Shown: positions 10,671 to 18,681 of the stretch, one piece after another
How the letters are laid out: each line of letters starts with the position of its first letter
Position numbering within the stretch: position 1 is the first letter of the stretch
NCBI GenBank assembly: GCA_947628225.1
Contig: CANQYY010000014.1
Span: 1 to 61,937 of the forward strand
Origin: an uncultured Lachnospiraceae bacterium
GTDB taxonomy: Bacteria > Bacillota > Clostridia > Lachnospirales > Lachnospiraceae
Direction of reading: 5' to 3'
Length of the DNA: 61,937 bases
Program-made: the position numbers and the translations under genes
The notes under the pieces: generated by a model
The model's database searches: none
Told to the model about the DNA's origin: nothing
What the model saw: the letters and a program-made list of their open reading frames with translations, nothing else

Positions 10671-11513
10671 CTAGCGGTCCAGATAATTTTTCAGATGAAA
10701 ATGCTTTGTTCTGTGGGCGACAAATAAGGTTCCGATTTCCTCTCCCGCAAACAGGCGGTTAATATTTTCCATATCATTTCCATTGATTATCATCATATCG
10801 GCCCCGGCGTCATTTGCGATACCGGCAGCTCCGACCTTGGATGTCATTCCTCCTGTTCCCACGCTGCTTACCGGCCCCTTCGCCATGCCGAGCATTTCAT
10901 CGGTAATCCGCTCAACAACCGCTATCCGCTCTGCCTCCGGATTTTGGTTTGGATCATCGGTATACAGCCCGTCAATATCACTTAACAGCACTAATAAGTC
11001 CGCCTTCACAATAGCGGCTACAACCGCTGACAAATAATCGTTATCGCCAAAATCAATCTCATCTGTCGCCACGGTATCATTTTCGTTCACAATCGGTATC
11101 ACGCCCAGATTCAATAATTCCCGAAAGGTATTCTGGGCATTGTGACGGCTTGTATCATTGGCAATGGTTATTTTCGTCATAAGAATCTGCGCCGTAGTTT
11201 GATTATATTCAGAAAACAGCTTCTGATATACCATCATCAGACGGCTCTGCCCCACGGCGGCGCATGCCTGTTTCAGAGAACGCCCGGCAGGACGTTCTTT
11301 CATATTCAGCACGTTTCTTCCCACGGCAATGGCGCCGGAGGATACTACGATAATTTCCTTTCCCTGATTATGTAAATCCGTCAGTATGCGGACGAATTTT
11401 TCCATTTTTACAAAATCCAATCTCCCCGTTTCATCATGGGTAAGAGTAGAGGTTCCCACCTTAAATACAATTCGTTTTTTATCCTTCAACTGTGTTCTCA
11501 TGTTTTTCCTCAT
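10671..11513 (-). CDS. proB: Glutamate 5-kinase lacking the PUA domain
   Basis: First step of proline synthesis, phosphorylating glutamate. The amino-acid kinase domain is complete (FKVGTSTLTHDETGRL at the start, VSSGAIAVGRNVL, NENDTVATDEIDFGDNDYLSA, SSVGTGGMTSKVGAA). The protein stops at about 280 residues, without the C-terminal PUA domain of the 367-residue E. coli enzyme. The start may be 11513 or 11501; each has a purine-rich site. Its 5' end overlaps the preceding FAD-protein gene, indicating coupling. Confidence 0.94.
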   Translation of the reverse strand: MRKNMRTQLKDKKRIVFKVGTSTLTHDETGRLDFVKMEKFVRILTDLHNQGKEIIVVSSGAIAVGRNVLNMKERPAGRSLKQACAAVGQSRLMMVYQKLFSEYNQTTAQILMTKITIANDTSRHNAQNTFRELLNLGVIPIVNENDTVATDEIDFGDNDYLSAVVAAIVKADLLVLLSDIDGLYTDDPNQNPEAERIAVVERITDEMLGMAKGPVSSVGTGGMTSKVGAAGIANDAGADMMIINGNDMENINRLFAGEEIGTLFVAHRTKHFHLKNYLDR

Positions 11514-13125
11514 TTCCCGCCTTCTCATTTCTTAACTGAGCCGCTATCTTCATGGCGACCCGAAGCCCGTCCATGGCAGCCGACATAATGCCGCCGGCGT
11601 ATCCGGCCCCCTCCCCGCAGGGATAAATCCCCCCGGCAGATATACTGGTAAAATCCTGATTTCTCTCAATCCGCACCGGAGAAGATGTTCTGGTTTCAAT
11701 CCCTAAAAGCAGGGTATCCTCTTTATTAAAATTTTTTATCTTTTTTTGGAATGCCTCTATTCCATCTATCATACCATTTATAATAAATTTTGGCAATGCC
11801 TTCCGGAGATTTGACATCTCCCATTTTCCCTTGACGCAGGGCTTTACTCTGCCAAATTGTGTCGTGGGACGGTCCTGGCAGAAATCGCCATAGCACTGTA
11901 CCGGTATTTTCCCCTGGCACAATTCATACATGTTTTTTTCCCATTTTTGTTGGAAATGTACCCCCGCCAGACATCCGGTTTCCTCAAAGTCTTCTGTATT
12001 TACCGTAACTACAATGGCGCTGTTGGCATTTCCCGAATCCCTTTTTTCATTGCTCATGCCATTAACGACAAGAGCCCCCGGCTCAGAAGAAGCATTTACC
12101 ACATAGCCGCCGGGACACATGCAAAAAGAATATACTCCTCTGCCATCCCTTGTTTTCCCGGTACATTTATAAGCGGATACCGGCAGATATTTTCTTTTTT
12201 CGCCGTATTGGGCAAAATCAATATCCTCCTGCCGGTGCTGCACCCTCACGCCTACGGCAAAGGCCTTTGGCGTCATGGCGATCCCTGCCTGATGAAGCAT
12301 GGAAAAAGTATCTCTGGCGCTGTGCCCGATGGCGAGTATTAATTTGTCACAGGGAATTTCTTTTCTCTCCCCCGTTTTTTCCACATATATTTTTTTCACG
12401 CTGCCGTTTTTTATATCCAGCCCGGTAAGCTTTGTGTGAAAATGAAACTCACAGCCGTTTCTTTCCATTTCCTTGCGCATATTGACAATAACATACCGCA
12501 ATATGTCGGTTCCGATATGGGGCCTGCTGTCATAAAGAATCTCCTCGTTCGCGCCAAACTTTACGAAACTTTCCAAAACAAACTGCTTTCTCCCATCGGT
12601 ATCCCGCACTCCCGTATTCAATTTTCCGTCGGAAAAGGTTCCGGCGCCCCCCTCTCCGAAGGAAACATTGGACTCCGGATTTAAAATCTCCTTTTCCCAG
12701 AAAGCGGCGACCTCTTTTGTCCGCTCCTCCATGTTGGCTCCCCGCTCAATCAGCATTGCCTGGCATCCGCACAGGCTCAGGTAATAAGCAGAAAAAAGCC
12801 CGGCTGGCCCGGCTCCCACAATAACAATCTTCTCTTTCGTCTGAAGCCGCTCTATTTGATCCTCCAGCTTCGCTTCCCTCTTCACTGCGGTAAGGTTTTT
12901 ATTCCCTCTGTTTTTACGCACTAGCCGGCTCTCCTCCGATACCCGGAAACGGACGGTATAGGTAAAAAAAATATCCGGCTTTTTTCTGGCGTCCACACTT
13001 TTTTTGACAACGGTAAATTCTTTTATATCCTCCGGACGAAGACGAAATTGCTTCGCCACCTTATGGAGCAAATATTCCTTTGAATCCTTTTCACATGGTA
13101 TATTACATTGGGATAATTGGAGCAT
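11479..13125 (-). CDS. NAD(P)/FAD-dependent dehydrogenase (COG2509 family)
   Basis: A 548-residue flavoprotein. The dinucleotide-binding GAGPAGLFSAYYLSLCG motif (about residue 103) follows an N-terminal domain of about 95 residues, and SFGEGGAGTFSDGKLNTGV and the C-terminal CGEGAGYAGGIMSAAMDG are typical of the uncharacterised FAD-dehydrogenase family often paired with HI0933-type proteins. Physiological substrate is unknown. It starts one base after the preceding oxidoreductase ends, and its end overlaps proB. Confidence 0.9.
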   Translation of the reverse strand: MLQLSQCNIPCEKDSKEYLLHKVAKQFRLRPEDIKEFTVVKKSVDARKKPDIFFTYTVRFRVSEESRLVRKNRGNKNLTAVKREAKLEDQIERLQTKEKIVIVGAGPAGLFSAYYLSLCGCQAMLIERGANMEERTKEVAAFWEKEILNPESNVSFGEGGAGTFSDGKLNTGVRDTDGRKQFVLESFVKFGANEEILYDSRPHIGTDILRYVIVNMRKEMERNGCEFHFHTKLTGLDIKNGSVKKIYVEKTGERKEIPCDKLILAIGHSARDTFSMLHQAGIAMTPKAFAVGVRVQHRQEDIDFAQYGEKRKYLPVSAYKCTGKTRDGRGVYSFCMCPGGYVVNASSEPGALVVNGMSNEKRDSGNANSAIVVTVNTEDFEETGCLAGVHFQQKWEKNMYELCQGKIPVQCYGDFCQDRPTTQFGRVKPCVKGKWEMSNLRKALPKFIINGMIDGIEAFQKKIKNFNKEDTLLLGIETRTSSPVRIERNQDFTSISAGGIYPCGEGAGYAGGIMSAAMDGLRVAMKIAAQLRNEKAGNEEKHENTVEG

Positions 13126-13126
13126 G

Positions 13127-14287
13127 TCAGATTTCTTTCCCTTTCTTTTTCTTTTTTACAGCCTCCGCCGCAATGCTCGCGCAGGCCCAGGCAAAATGCA
13201 GATTGTACCCTCCGCATTTACCGTCCACATCCAGGACCTCGCCGGTAAAAAATACGCCGGGCATCCGTTTGGATTCCATCGTTTCGCTCTCCACCTCTCC
13301 GGTATCGACTCCCCCGGCGCTGACCTGGGCTCTGTCAATCCCAAACGTATCGGTAACAGGAAACCGGAATTGTTTCAGGCAGTTTTCCGGCTCGGGATTC
13401 CCCCGGAGAATCTCAATCCATTTTTTCGGTACCAATCCTTCCATTCCGTAACGGACAAGCCATTCTTTCAAATCCTTTTTATCCATGGGAGGAATAAAAT
13501 CAATCATTCCCTCCACCGGCTTGCCCTCCGCCAGAGCCCTTGCCGCTATCCGGCTGAGCTGGAACACCGGAATGCCGGATACGCCGTCTTTTACTATCTG
13601 TATTTCGCCGATTTCCCCCTCGATCAGCTGATTCCCGACACACAGGGAAAAACGCCCCTGGATTCTCGTTCCCGCCACCCGGCTCCAGAAATTTCCGGAG
13701 GCGACAAGTCCTGTCAGACCGGGATATACCGTATGTATATGGTGCCCCAGGCTTCTCGCCAGCTTATATCCGCTGCCGCTGCCGCCCAGCCCGGCATCCG
13801 CTTTTCCTCCGGAGGCAATTATGACATATTGGCAGGAAATTTTTCCCGCCGCTGTTGTTACTGAAAATCCGTTACCCTCTTTTTCTACCGCCAGCGCCCT
13901 GCATTCCAATATAATCTCTGTTTGTCCCTGATTGGCAAATCGCTGTAACGCCTCTATGACCGTAAGCGCCTGATTGGTATAGGGATAAACATAGCCGTCC
14001 CGTTCTCTGGCGTAAACTCCCAGACTTTCAAACAGACGGATAGCCTTTTTCGCCCCAAACTGTGACAAAACAGACTGAATCCATTTATTTTCTCCATAAT
14101 AACAGGAGGTGTCCATTTTCAGGTTGGTAAAATTACACCTCCCGTTTCCTGTGGCAGAAAGTTTTTTCCCCACCTTGTTATTTTTTTCTAATATCGTTAC
14201 TGAAAGCCCATCGGCTGCCAGCAGTCCGGCGCACAAAAGTCCGGAAGCGCCGGCGCCAATAACGACCGCATCGCTGTATTCCCTCAT
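13127..14287 (-). CDS. HI0933/BaiN-family flavoprotein oxidoreductase
   Basis: A 386-residue FAD protein. It has the Rossmann motif VIGAGASGLLCAGLLA at the N-terminus, the family block GKKLSATGNGRCNFTN (about 41-56), and GEVLDVDGKCGGYNLHFAWACA near the C-terminus. The family includes BaiN-like bile-acid enzymes, but most members are of unknown substrate, so I do not assign a bile-acid role. It is the first gene of the operon running to plsC; the ATG has GGGAGG upstream. Confidence 0.9.
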   Translation of the reverse strand: MREYSDAVVIGAGASGLLCAGLLAADGLSVTILEKNNKVGKKLSATGNGRCNFTNLKMDTSCYYGENKWIQSVLSQFGAKKAIRLFESLGVYARERDGYVYPYTNQALTVIEALQRFANQGQTEIILECRALAVEKEGNGFSVTTAAGKISCQYVIIASGGKADAGLGGSGSGYKLARSLGHHIHTVYPGLTGLVASGNFWSRVAGTRIQGRFSLCVGNQLIEGEIGEIQIVKDGVSGIPVFQLSRIAARALAEGKPVEGMIDFIPPMDKKDLKEWLVRYGMEGLVPKKWIEILRGNPEPENCLKQFRFPVTDTFGIDRAQVSAGGVDTGEVESETMESKRMPGVFFTGEVLDVDGKCGGYNLHFAWACASIAAEAVKKKKKGKEI

Positions 14288-14316
14288 TGGTACCTCCCTT
14301 TACACCATATTATACA

Positions 14317-14910
14317 CTAGCTGGAAAAGTTTTCAAGAATGGAATATAAGTCTTTCTCATTTTCCACTATATAGCCCTTTTTCAGCTTTTTAACCTCTTC
14401 CTCCGGTATATTCTTTACTGAAATCCCCGTTTTTTCATATAATTTATTTCCCGAGCGGTCATATATGGCTACTTCCCCGTCCAGAATCCGCAGAAAAAAT
14501 CCCTTTTCCTGTTCCGGCTCCCGATAATATTTCCGCAGGATGATCTCCTCGGAGGAAAAAGAAATCAGGCGCATATCGGACAAGCCTGCTTCCTGTTCGT
14601 CTGCCGCCATTGCCTGAACACACTTTTTGAGATAGGATTCCAGTTCTTTCCGCTCCATTCCGATGTATTCCGATGGAATCCCCTGCTGCTCCCGGGTTAA
14701 TTCTCCGCTATCCTCATTATATATTTCCAGAATATACTTTGTGTCGCCGGTGATTTTTTGCTCCTTTTTGGTCACTGTCTGCTCAATCCGGTTCTTTTCT
14801 TTTTTTTCCTGCGCGAGCTGCTCCGAATAACGGTAGCTCCCATAGCATAAAAAAGATAAAAGAAACGATGCAATAAAAAAACTGCTGATTACTATATACC
14901 TGCGCTTCAT
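14317..14910 (-). CDS. Membrane-anchored protein with BofC-like C-terminal domain
   Basis: A 197-residue protein with one N-terminal transmembrane helix (about 7-26), a charged linker, and an extracytoplasmic region. Its last 60 residues (DGEVAIYDRSGNKLYEKTGI, then ENEKDLYSILENF) resemble the C-terminal domain of BofC, the intermembrane-space checkpoint protein of sigma-K activation. Whether it is a true BofC orthologue or one of the related Clostridia lipoprotein-free paralogues cannot be told. It has a clear AGGAGG site and sits next to sporulation and wall genes. Confidence 0.6.
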   Translation of the reverse strand: MKRRYIVISSFFIASFLLSFLCYGSYRYSEQLAQEKKEKNRIEQTVTKKEQKITGDTKYILEIYNEDSGELTREQQGIPSEYIGMERKELESYLKKCVQAMAADEQEAGLSDMRLISFSSEEIILRKYYREPEQEKGFFLRILDGEVAIYDRSGNKLYEKTGISVKNIPEEEVKKLKKGYIVENEKDLYSILENFSS

Positions 14911-14976
14911 GACAACCTCCTAAGCCATTTTGTATATAGTATGAGCAGTTTTTTTGTTGTCTATTCAAACGGACGA

Positions 14977-16197
14977 TTATCCCATAACGCGTCCAATCTT
15001 TACCGGATGCCGATAATAGGCGGTAGAAATCTTAATGCCGTCCCTTGGATTGCTGGCGTGGATTACCATGCCCCCGCCGATGTACATCGCCACATGGTTG
15101 ATGCGGCTTCCATTACTGTAGAAGAACAAATCTCCCGGTTTGGGCGAGCTGACGCTTCTGGTAACGCCTGCCTGAGCCGCCGCATTATGCGGCAGGGAAT
15201 AACCGTATTTCCGATACAGGCTCATCGTAAAGCCGGAGCAGTCCGTACCGCCGGTCAGGCTGCTTCCGCCCCAGACATAACGGTTGCCCAAAAATTGTTT
15301 GGCATATTCCACAATCGACGCCTGTCCGGAGGAAACTCCGGAAGATTTACTTGCCGATACGGTTCCCACCTTTACTGCGCGTTTTAATGAATATTGCTCT
15401 TTTACAAATTTCTTTGCCACAAAGGCATATTCGTCATCGACATGAATGCAGACAAAATCTTTCAGGCTTTCCTGCATCTTTTCATATCCGCCTGCCCGCT
15501 TGATCGCGTTGTCGGAAATTTTTTCCTTGCTGATAATTTTTTTCACATAATCCAATGACAAATCACTTTTCTTGATTGTAAATTCCTCTCCCTTGGAAAC
15601 TACCGAATAGATCGGCGCATCCGTTGTCGGAAGGGCGCGGACGCGAAGAGAGTCCGTCATTATTTCCACACATTCGCGGGCTACCTTGGAAACCAAAGCT
15701 TCCGCTTTGGCGTCGGTAGTCATATAAGACGCCTTCACATATCCTTTTACCTTGCCGGATACAATCTTTGCCCAGCCCTTTTTTATCTTATATATATGGC
15801 AGCCGGCATTCTTAGTCAGCTTGCCGACAATTTTAGAACTTTCCGAAGGTTTTTTCCGGACATTTAAGTAGGTATCGACTTTATTGGCGATTCCCAGTCT
15901 GCTGTAATTAAGATTCAGCTTCACATGGGACTTAGCCTTCGTCTTTGTCTTTTTAATTTCCGGCTGCTTCGTCGGAACCGGCGTCGCCGTTTTCTGCGCC
16001 GGATTTATAAGCTTAACCGCTTCTTCCGCTACGGTTCCCGCTGCTACATTATCACAATACCGGGCAATTAATACATCGGCTCCCTCTAACGGTTTTTCGG
16101 TAGCAACCATTGCCGCCTGAGTCGGAATAACTAACGTGCCAATCACAAACACCCCTGCTATAGACAATGCCATTGCCCTTTTCATTTTGTTCATCAT
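14977..16197 (-). CDS. Secreted cell-wall hydrolase: SH3 domains plus NlpC/P60
   Basis: A 406-residue exported endopeptidase, probably cutting peptide stems of peptidoglycan. It has a signal peptide (about 8-30), a basic region, a bacterial SH3 domain at about 105-160 (VDTYLNVRKKPSESSKIVGK), a second degenerate SH3-like segment at about 185-275, and a C-terminal NlpC/P60 domain with catalytic C320 (TDCSGF), H368 (INHVAMYIG) and H380 (IHAS). The substrate-side motif GNRYVWGGSSL is intact. The upstream leader carries a WalR-type direct repeat, in keeping with a wall-stress-regulated autolysin. Confidence 0.93.
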   Translation of the reverse strand: MMNKMKRAMALSIAGVFVIGTLVIPTQAAMVATEKPLEGADVLIARYCDNVAAGTVAEEAVKLINPAQKTATPVPTKQPEIKKTKTKAKSHVKLNLNYSRLGIANKVDTYLNVRKKPSESSKIVGKLTKNAGCHIYKIKKGWAKIVSGKVKGYVKASYMTTDAKAEALVSKVARECVEIMTDSLRVRALPTTDAPIYSVVSKGEEFTIKKSDLSLDYVKKIISKEKISDNAIKRAGGYEKMQESLKDFVCIHVDDEYAFVAKKFVKEQYSLKRAVKVGTVSASKSSGVSSGQASIVEYAKQFLGNRYVWGGSSLTGGTDCSGFTMSLYRKYGYSLPHNAAAQAGVTRSVSSPKPGDLFFYSNGSRINHVAMYIGGGMVIHASNPRDGIKISTAYYRHPVKIGRVMG

Positions 16198-16229
16198 ATT
16201 GCTATACCTTCTTTAATCTTGATTCCTCC

Positions 16230-16269
16230 TGTTTTTAACAGATTCCCTGAAAAACTGTCTGTTAAAAAC
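16230..16269 (-). promoter_or_regulatory. 12-bp inverted repeat in the NlpC/P60 gene leader
   Basis: On the minus strand GTTTTTAACAGA and TCTGTTAAAAAC form a perfect 12-bp stem around a 15-base loop, immediately before an AGGAGG. The start codon is about 30 bases further on and has its own AGAAGG. It may be an RNA hairpin affecting translation or mRNA stability, or an operator. There is no T-run, so it is not a normal terminator. Confidence 0.5.
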
Positions 16270-16278
16270 TGTTTATTT

Positions 16279-16334
16279 GTTACAAAATTATTACATTTGT
16301 TAACAATTATAGCAACATGATTCTTATTTGTCAA
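16279..16334 (-). promoter_or_regulatory. Promoter with WalR-type box upstream of the NlpC/P60 gene
   Basis: Perfect TTGACA (16329-16334) and TATAAT (16306-16311) have a 17-base spacer. Just downstream of the -10, TGTAAT (16290-16295) and TGTAAC (16279-16284) are five bases apart, an exact fit to the WalR consensus TGTWAH-N5-TGTWAH. A third half-site TGTTAA (16300-16305) precedes them. The WalR assignment is inference from the consensus. Confidence 0.6.
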
Positions 16335-16383
16335 TAATATTTTCGTAAAAAATACCGTTTTATTTTATTCTACCATTGTAGGT

Positions 16384-17859
16384 TTATATAATTATGCATA
16401 CCAGCCCGCCATTGGAATCATTTACCACCTTCTGGATAGTATCCTGTAACTTCACCTGGCTCTCCTCTGTCAGGCGGTTTACTTTGGAATTGATTCCCTC
16501 CTCAACAAGCTGCCGGATCGTTTTCCCAAATATATTGGTATCGAAAATGCCATCCGGGTTCTCGCTTCCATTCTGGCTGATATAATCGATCAGATCCTGC
16601 GCCTGTTCTTCGCTTCCTACTATCGGCGCGATTTCCGTTTCAATATTTGCCTGAATCAAATGGAGGGAAGGACAGCTCGCTTTTATCTTGACGCCATATT
16701 TGTTGCCGTGGCGGATCAATTCCGGATTGGCAATTTCAATCTCGCTTTCTGTCGGCGGCACAATACCATAGCCTTTGCCCCGCACCTGGTCGCAGGCGGT
16801 GGCAAGGGATTCAAATTCATTTCGTTTCCCCGCCAGTTCCCTCAGGGTGGCAATCAGGTCAAATTCTCCCTCGATCGTAGTTCCCACCATTTCGCTTAAT
16901 ATCTCATAGTAATAATTTTCTTCAAAATCCAGAGATAAATTTACAACGCCGTTTTCCAACTGCTTATCCTTAATAAAAATTTCCTTAATATAGGATGCCT
17001 CCATATTAATATTTTCCTCGGTCACATCTTTCATCGTATGGATGCGGGATATAATCTTCCGGCATTGCTCGACCAGATCCGCTTTCAGCCAGTTGTCCAG
17101 TCCCAGAAATTCCACCCATTTCGGCATGATAAAGTTCAATCTTGTAATCGGAAAATCGGATAAAATCTGCTCCATAATAGTAAACGCATCCTCCCTGCTC
17201 ATTTCTTTTCCATTTATCGGCACCACTATCTTTCCATACTGCTCCTCCATTTGCTGTACTCTCTCAAGAGTTTCCTCCGCATCCGGCTTTGTCGTATTCA
17301 ACAGGATGATAAAAGGTTTCCCCGCCTTTTTACACTCTAAAATGGTCTTCTCCTCAGCCCCCTTAAAATTTTCCGCCGGAATATCGCCGAAGGAGCCGTC
17401 TGTTGTAATAATGATCCCAATATTGGAATGCTCTCGTATTACCTTTCCGGTACCGATCGCCGCCGCCTCCGAAAACGGCATTTCTTCTTCTGACCAGGGA
17501 GTTTTTACCCTTCTCTCCGCCTCTCCCTCCTTTTGTCCCGACGCCTCCGGAACAAGAAAGCCCACACAGTCGATCAGACGGATTTTTCCGGTTTCCTGAT
17601 TGGGAAAATGAATAACCGCCGCCGTTTTCGGTACAAATTTAGGTTCCGTCGTCATAACCATTTTACCGGTCGCCGACTGGGGCAGTTCGTCAATCGTTCT
17701 GGCTTTTTCATTCTCATCCGTTATTTCCGGCAAAACTACTAATTCCATAAACCGCTTAATAAACGTAGACTTTCCTGTCCTGACCGGTCCCACAACGCCC
17801 AGATAAATCTCTCCGCCGGTACGTCGGCTCATGTCCTGATACACATTATATTTGTCCAT
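16384..17859 (-). CDS. spoIVA: Stage IV sporulation protein A, spore-coat basement ATPase
   Basis: A mother-cell ATPase that polymerises on the forespore outer membrane as the base of the spore coat. At 491 residues it is full length, with Walker A GPVRTGKST at about residues 24-32, the MSRRTGGEIYLGVVG N-terminus, and the characteristic short C-terminal tail NDSNGGLVCIII. In Bacillus it is transcribed by sigma-E; a sigma-E-like promoter is visible upstream here. Confidence 0.98.
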   Translation of the reverse strand: MDKYNVYQDMSRRTGGEIYLGVVGPVRTGKSTFIKRFMELVVLPEITDENEKARTIDELPQSATGKMVMTTEPKFVPKTAAVIHFPNQETGKIRLIDCVGFLVPEASGQKEGEAERRVKTPWSEEEMPFSEAAAIGTGKVIREHSNIGIIITTDGSFGDIPAENFKGAEEKTILECKKAGKPFIILLNTTKPDAEETLERVQQMEEQYGKIVVPINGKEMSREDAFTIMEQILSDFPITRLNFIMPKWVEFLGLDNWLKADLVEQCRKIISRIHTMKDVTEENINMEASYIKEIFIKDKQLENGVVNLSLDFEENYYYEILSEMVGTTIEGEFDLIATLRELAGKRNEFESLATACDQVRGKGYGIVPPTESEIEIANPELIRHGNKYGVKIKASCPSLHLIQANIETEIAPIVGSEEQAQDLIDYISQNGSENPDGIFDTNIFGKTIRQLVEEGINSKVNRLTEESQVKLQDTIQKVVNDSNGGLVCIII

Positions 17860-17866
17860 GAAAAAA

Positions 17867-17947
17867 AATCCCCCTTGTTTACCCGACGTGCCATAACCGG
17901 CACACAGCGGGCATTTACCTTACTGCTAAAATATATGCAGGGGGATT
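17867..17947 (-). terminator. Terminator-like long hairpin after the HD-GYP gene, ending at spoIVA
   Basis: On the minus strand AATCCCCCTG (17938-17947) pairs with CAAGGGGGATT (17867-17877), enclosing inner stems CCCG/CGGG and GTGCC/GGCAC, and is followed by eight Ts that run into the spoIVA ATG. The GGGGG of the 3' arm is also the only spoIVA ribosome site. It would stop read-through from the HD-GYP gene. Confidence 0.55.
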
Positions 17948-17958
17948 CTTTCCTATTC
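17930..17958 (-). promoter_or_regulatory. Possible sigma-E promoter for spoIVA
   Basis: GAATAGG (17952-17958) and CATATATT (17930-17937) are 14 bases apart, matching the sigma-E pattern (about KMATATT, N14, CATACANT) with few mismatches. The predicted start lies downstream of the 5' arm of the terminator-like hairpin. Confidence 0.45.
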
Positions 17959-17987
17959 CTTTTTTCTGCCTGTAAGATGATAAAAGG

Positions 17988-18632
17988 CTATTTGCTATTT
18001 TCCTCCAATACTTCTTCCAATTCCATTCGCACCATCTGAAAAATTTCCAGCAGCCGCGGAGAAAATATACCGCACTCGCCCTCTAAAATCATATCAAAGG
18101 CTTCCTCCTTGGAAAAAGCAGTTTTATACACTCTTTCACTGACCAGCACATCATACGCATCCGCCAGGCCGACCACCTGAGCTTCAATCGGGATCTCCTC
18201 CCTCTTGAGTCCTCTGGGATACCCATCCCCGTCATATCGCTCATGGTGATACATGCAAACCTTGGCGCAGCAGTCCAGAAACTCATAGTCGGAACTGCCT
18301 TCTTTTGCCGTTTCCAACAGATGTTCAAAAATCATCCGTCCCTTTCGCGTATGATTTTTCATAATCTGGAATTCATCATAATTTAATCTGCCCGGCTTTT
18401 GCAGAATGCGATCCGGCACCGCCACCTTTCCCACATCATGGAGCGCCGCAGCATAGGCTATCATTTCACATTTTTCATCGGTCAGATGGTACTCCGGACA
18501 AAAAAACCTGATTTTATCTAACAAAATCTCCACAAACCGCCTCACATGATGGCAGTGGTACTCTGCGGATAAGTCCCTCGCTTCAATAATGGAGCTGAGA
18601 TATTCCACCATCCTCTTATTTTCTTCCCGCAT
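17988..18632 (-). CDS. HD-GYP domain phosphodiesterase
   Basis: A 214-residue stand-alone HD-GYP protein, a family that hydrolyses cyclic di-GMP or other cyclic dinucleotides. The HD pair is H65-D66 in ALHDVGKVAVPD, and the hallmark HHERYDGDGYP (H129-P139) and VVGLADAYD follow. No sensor or receiver domain is attached, apart from about 25 N-terminal residues. It lies between the DUF342 protein gene and spoIVA. No GGDEF protein is in the window, so the nucleotide substrate is inferred. Confidence 0.9.
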   Translation of the reverse strand: MREENKRMVEYLSSIIEARDLSAEYHCHHVRRFVEILLDKIRFFCPEYHLTDEKCEMIAYAAALHDVGKVAVPDRILQKPGRLNYDEFQIMKNHTRKGRMIFEHLLETAKEGSSDYEFLDCCAKVCMYHHERYDGDGYPRGLKREEIPIEAQVVGLADAYDVLVSERVYKTAFSKEEAFDMILEGECGIFSPRLLEIFQMVRMELEEVLEENSK

Positions 18633-18681
18633 CGTTTTTACCTCCCTCTAAAGTCCGACAGAAGTTTTTTGTTTTCGCCAT

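Noticed and set aside
13004..13864. 286-codon open frame on the plus strand
   Set aside because: Antisense to the two flavoprotein genes, with no recognisable domain; the opposite strand encodes clear HI0933 and COG2509 motifs.
13127..14287. bai (bile acid) pathway gene
   Set aside because: BaiN membership is only at family level, no other bai gene is nearby, and HI0933 proteins are common in organisms without bile-acid metabolism.
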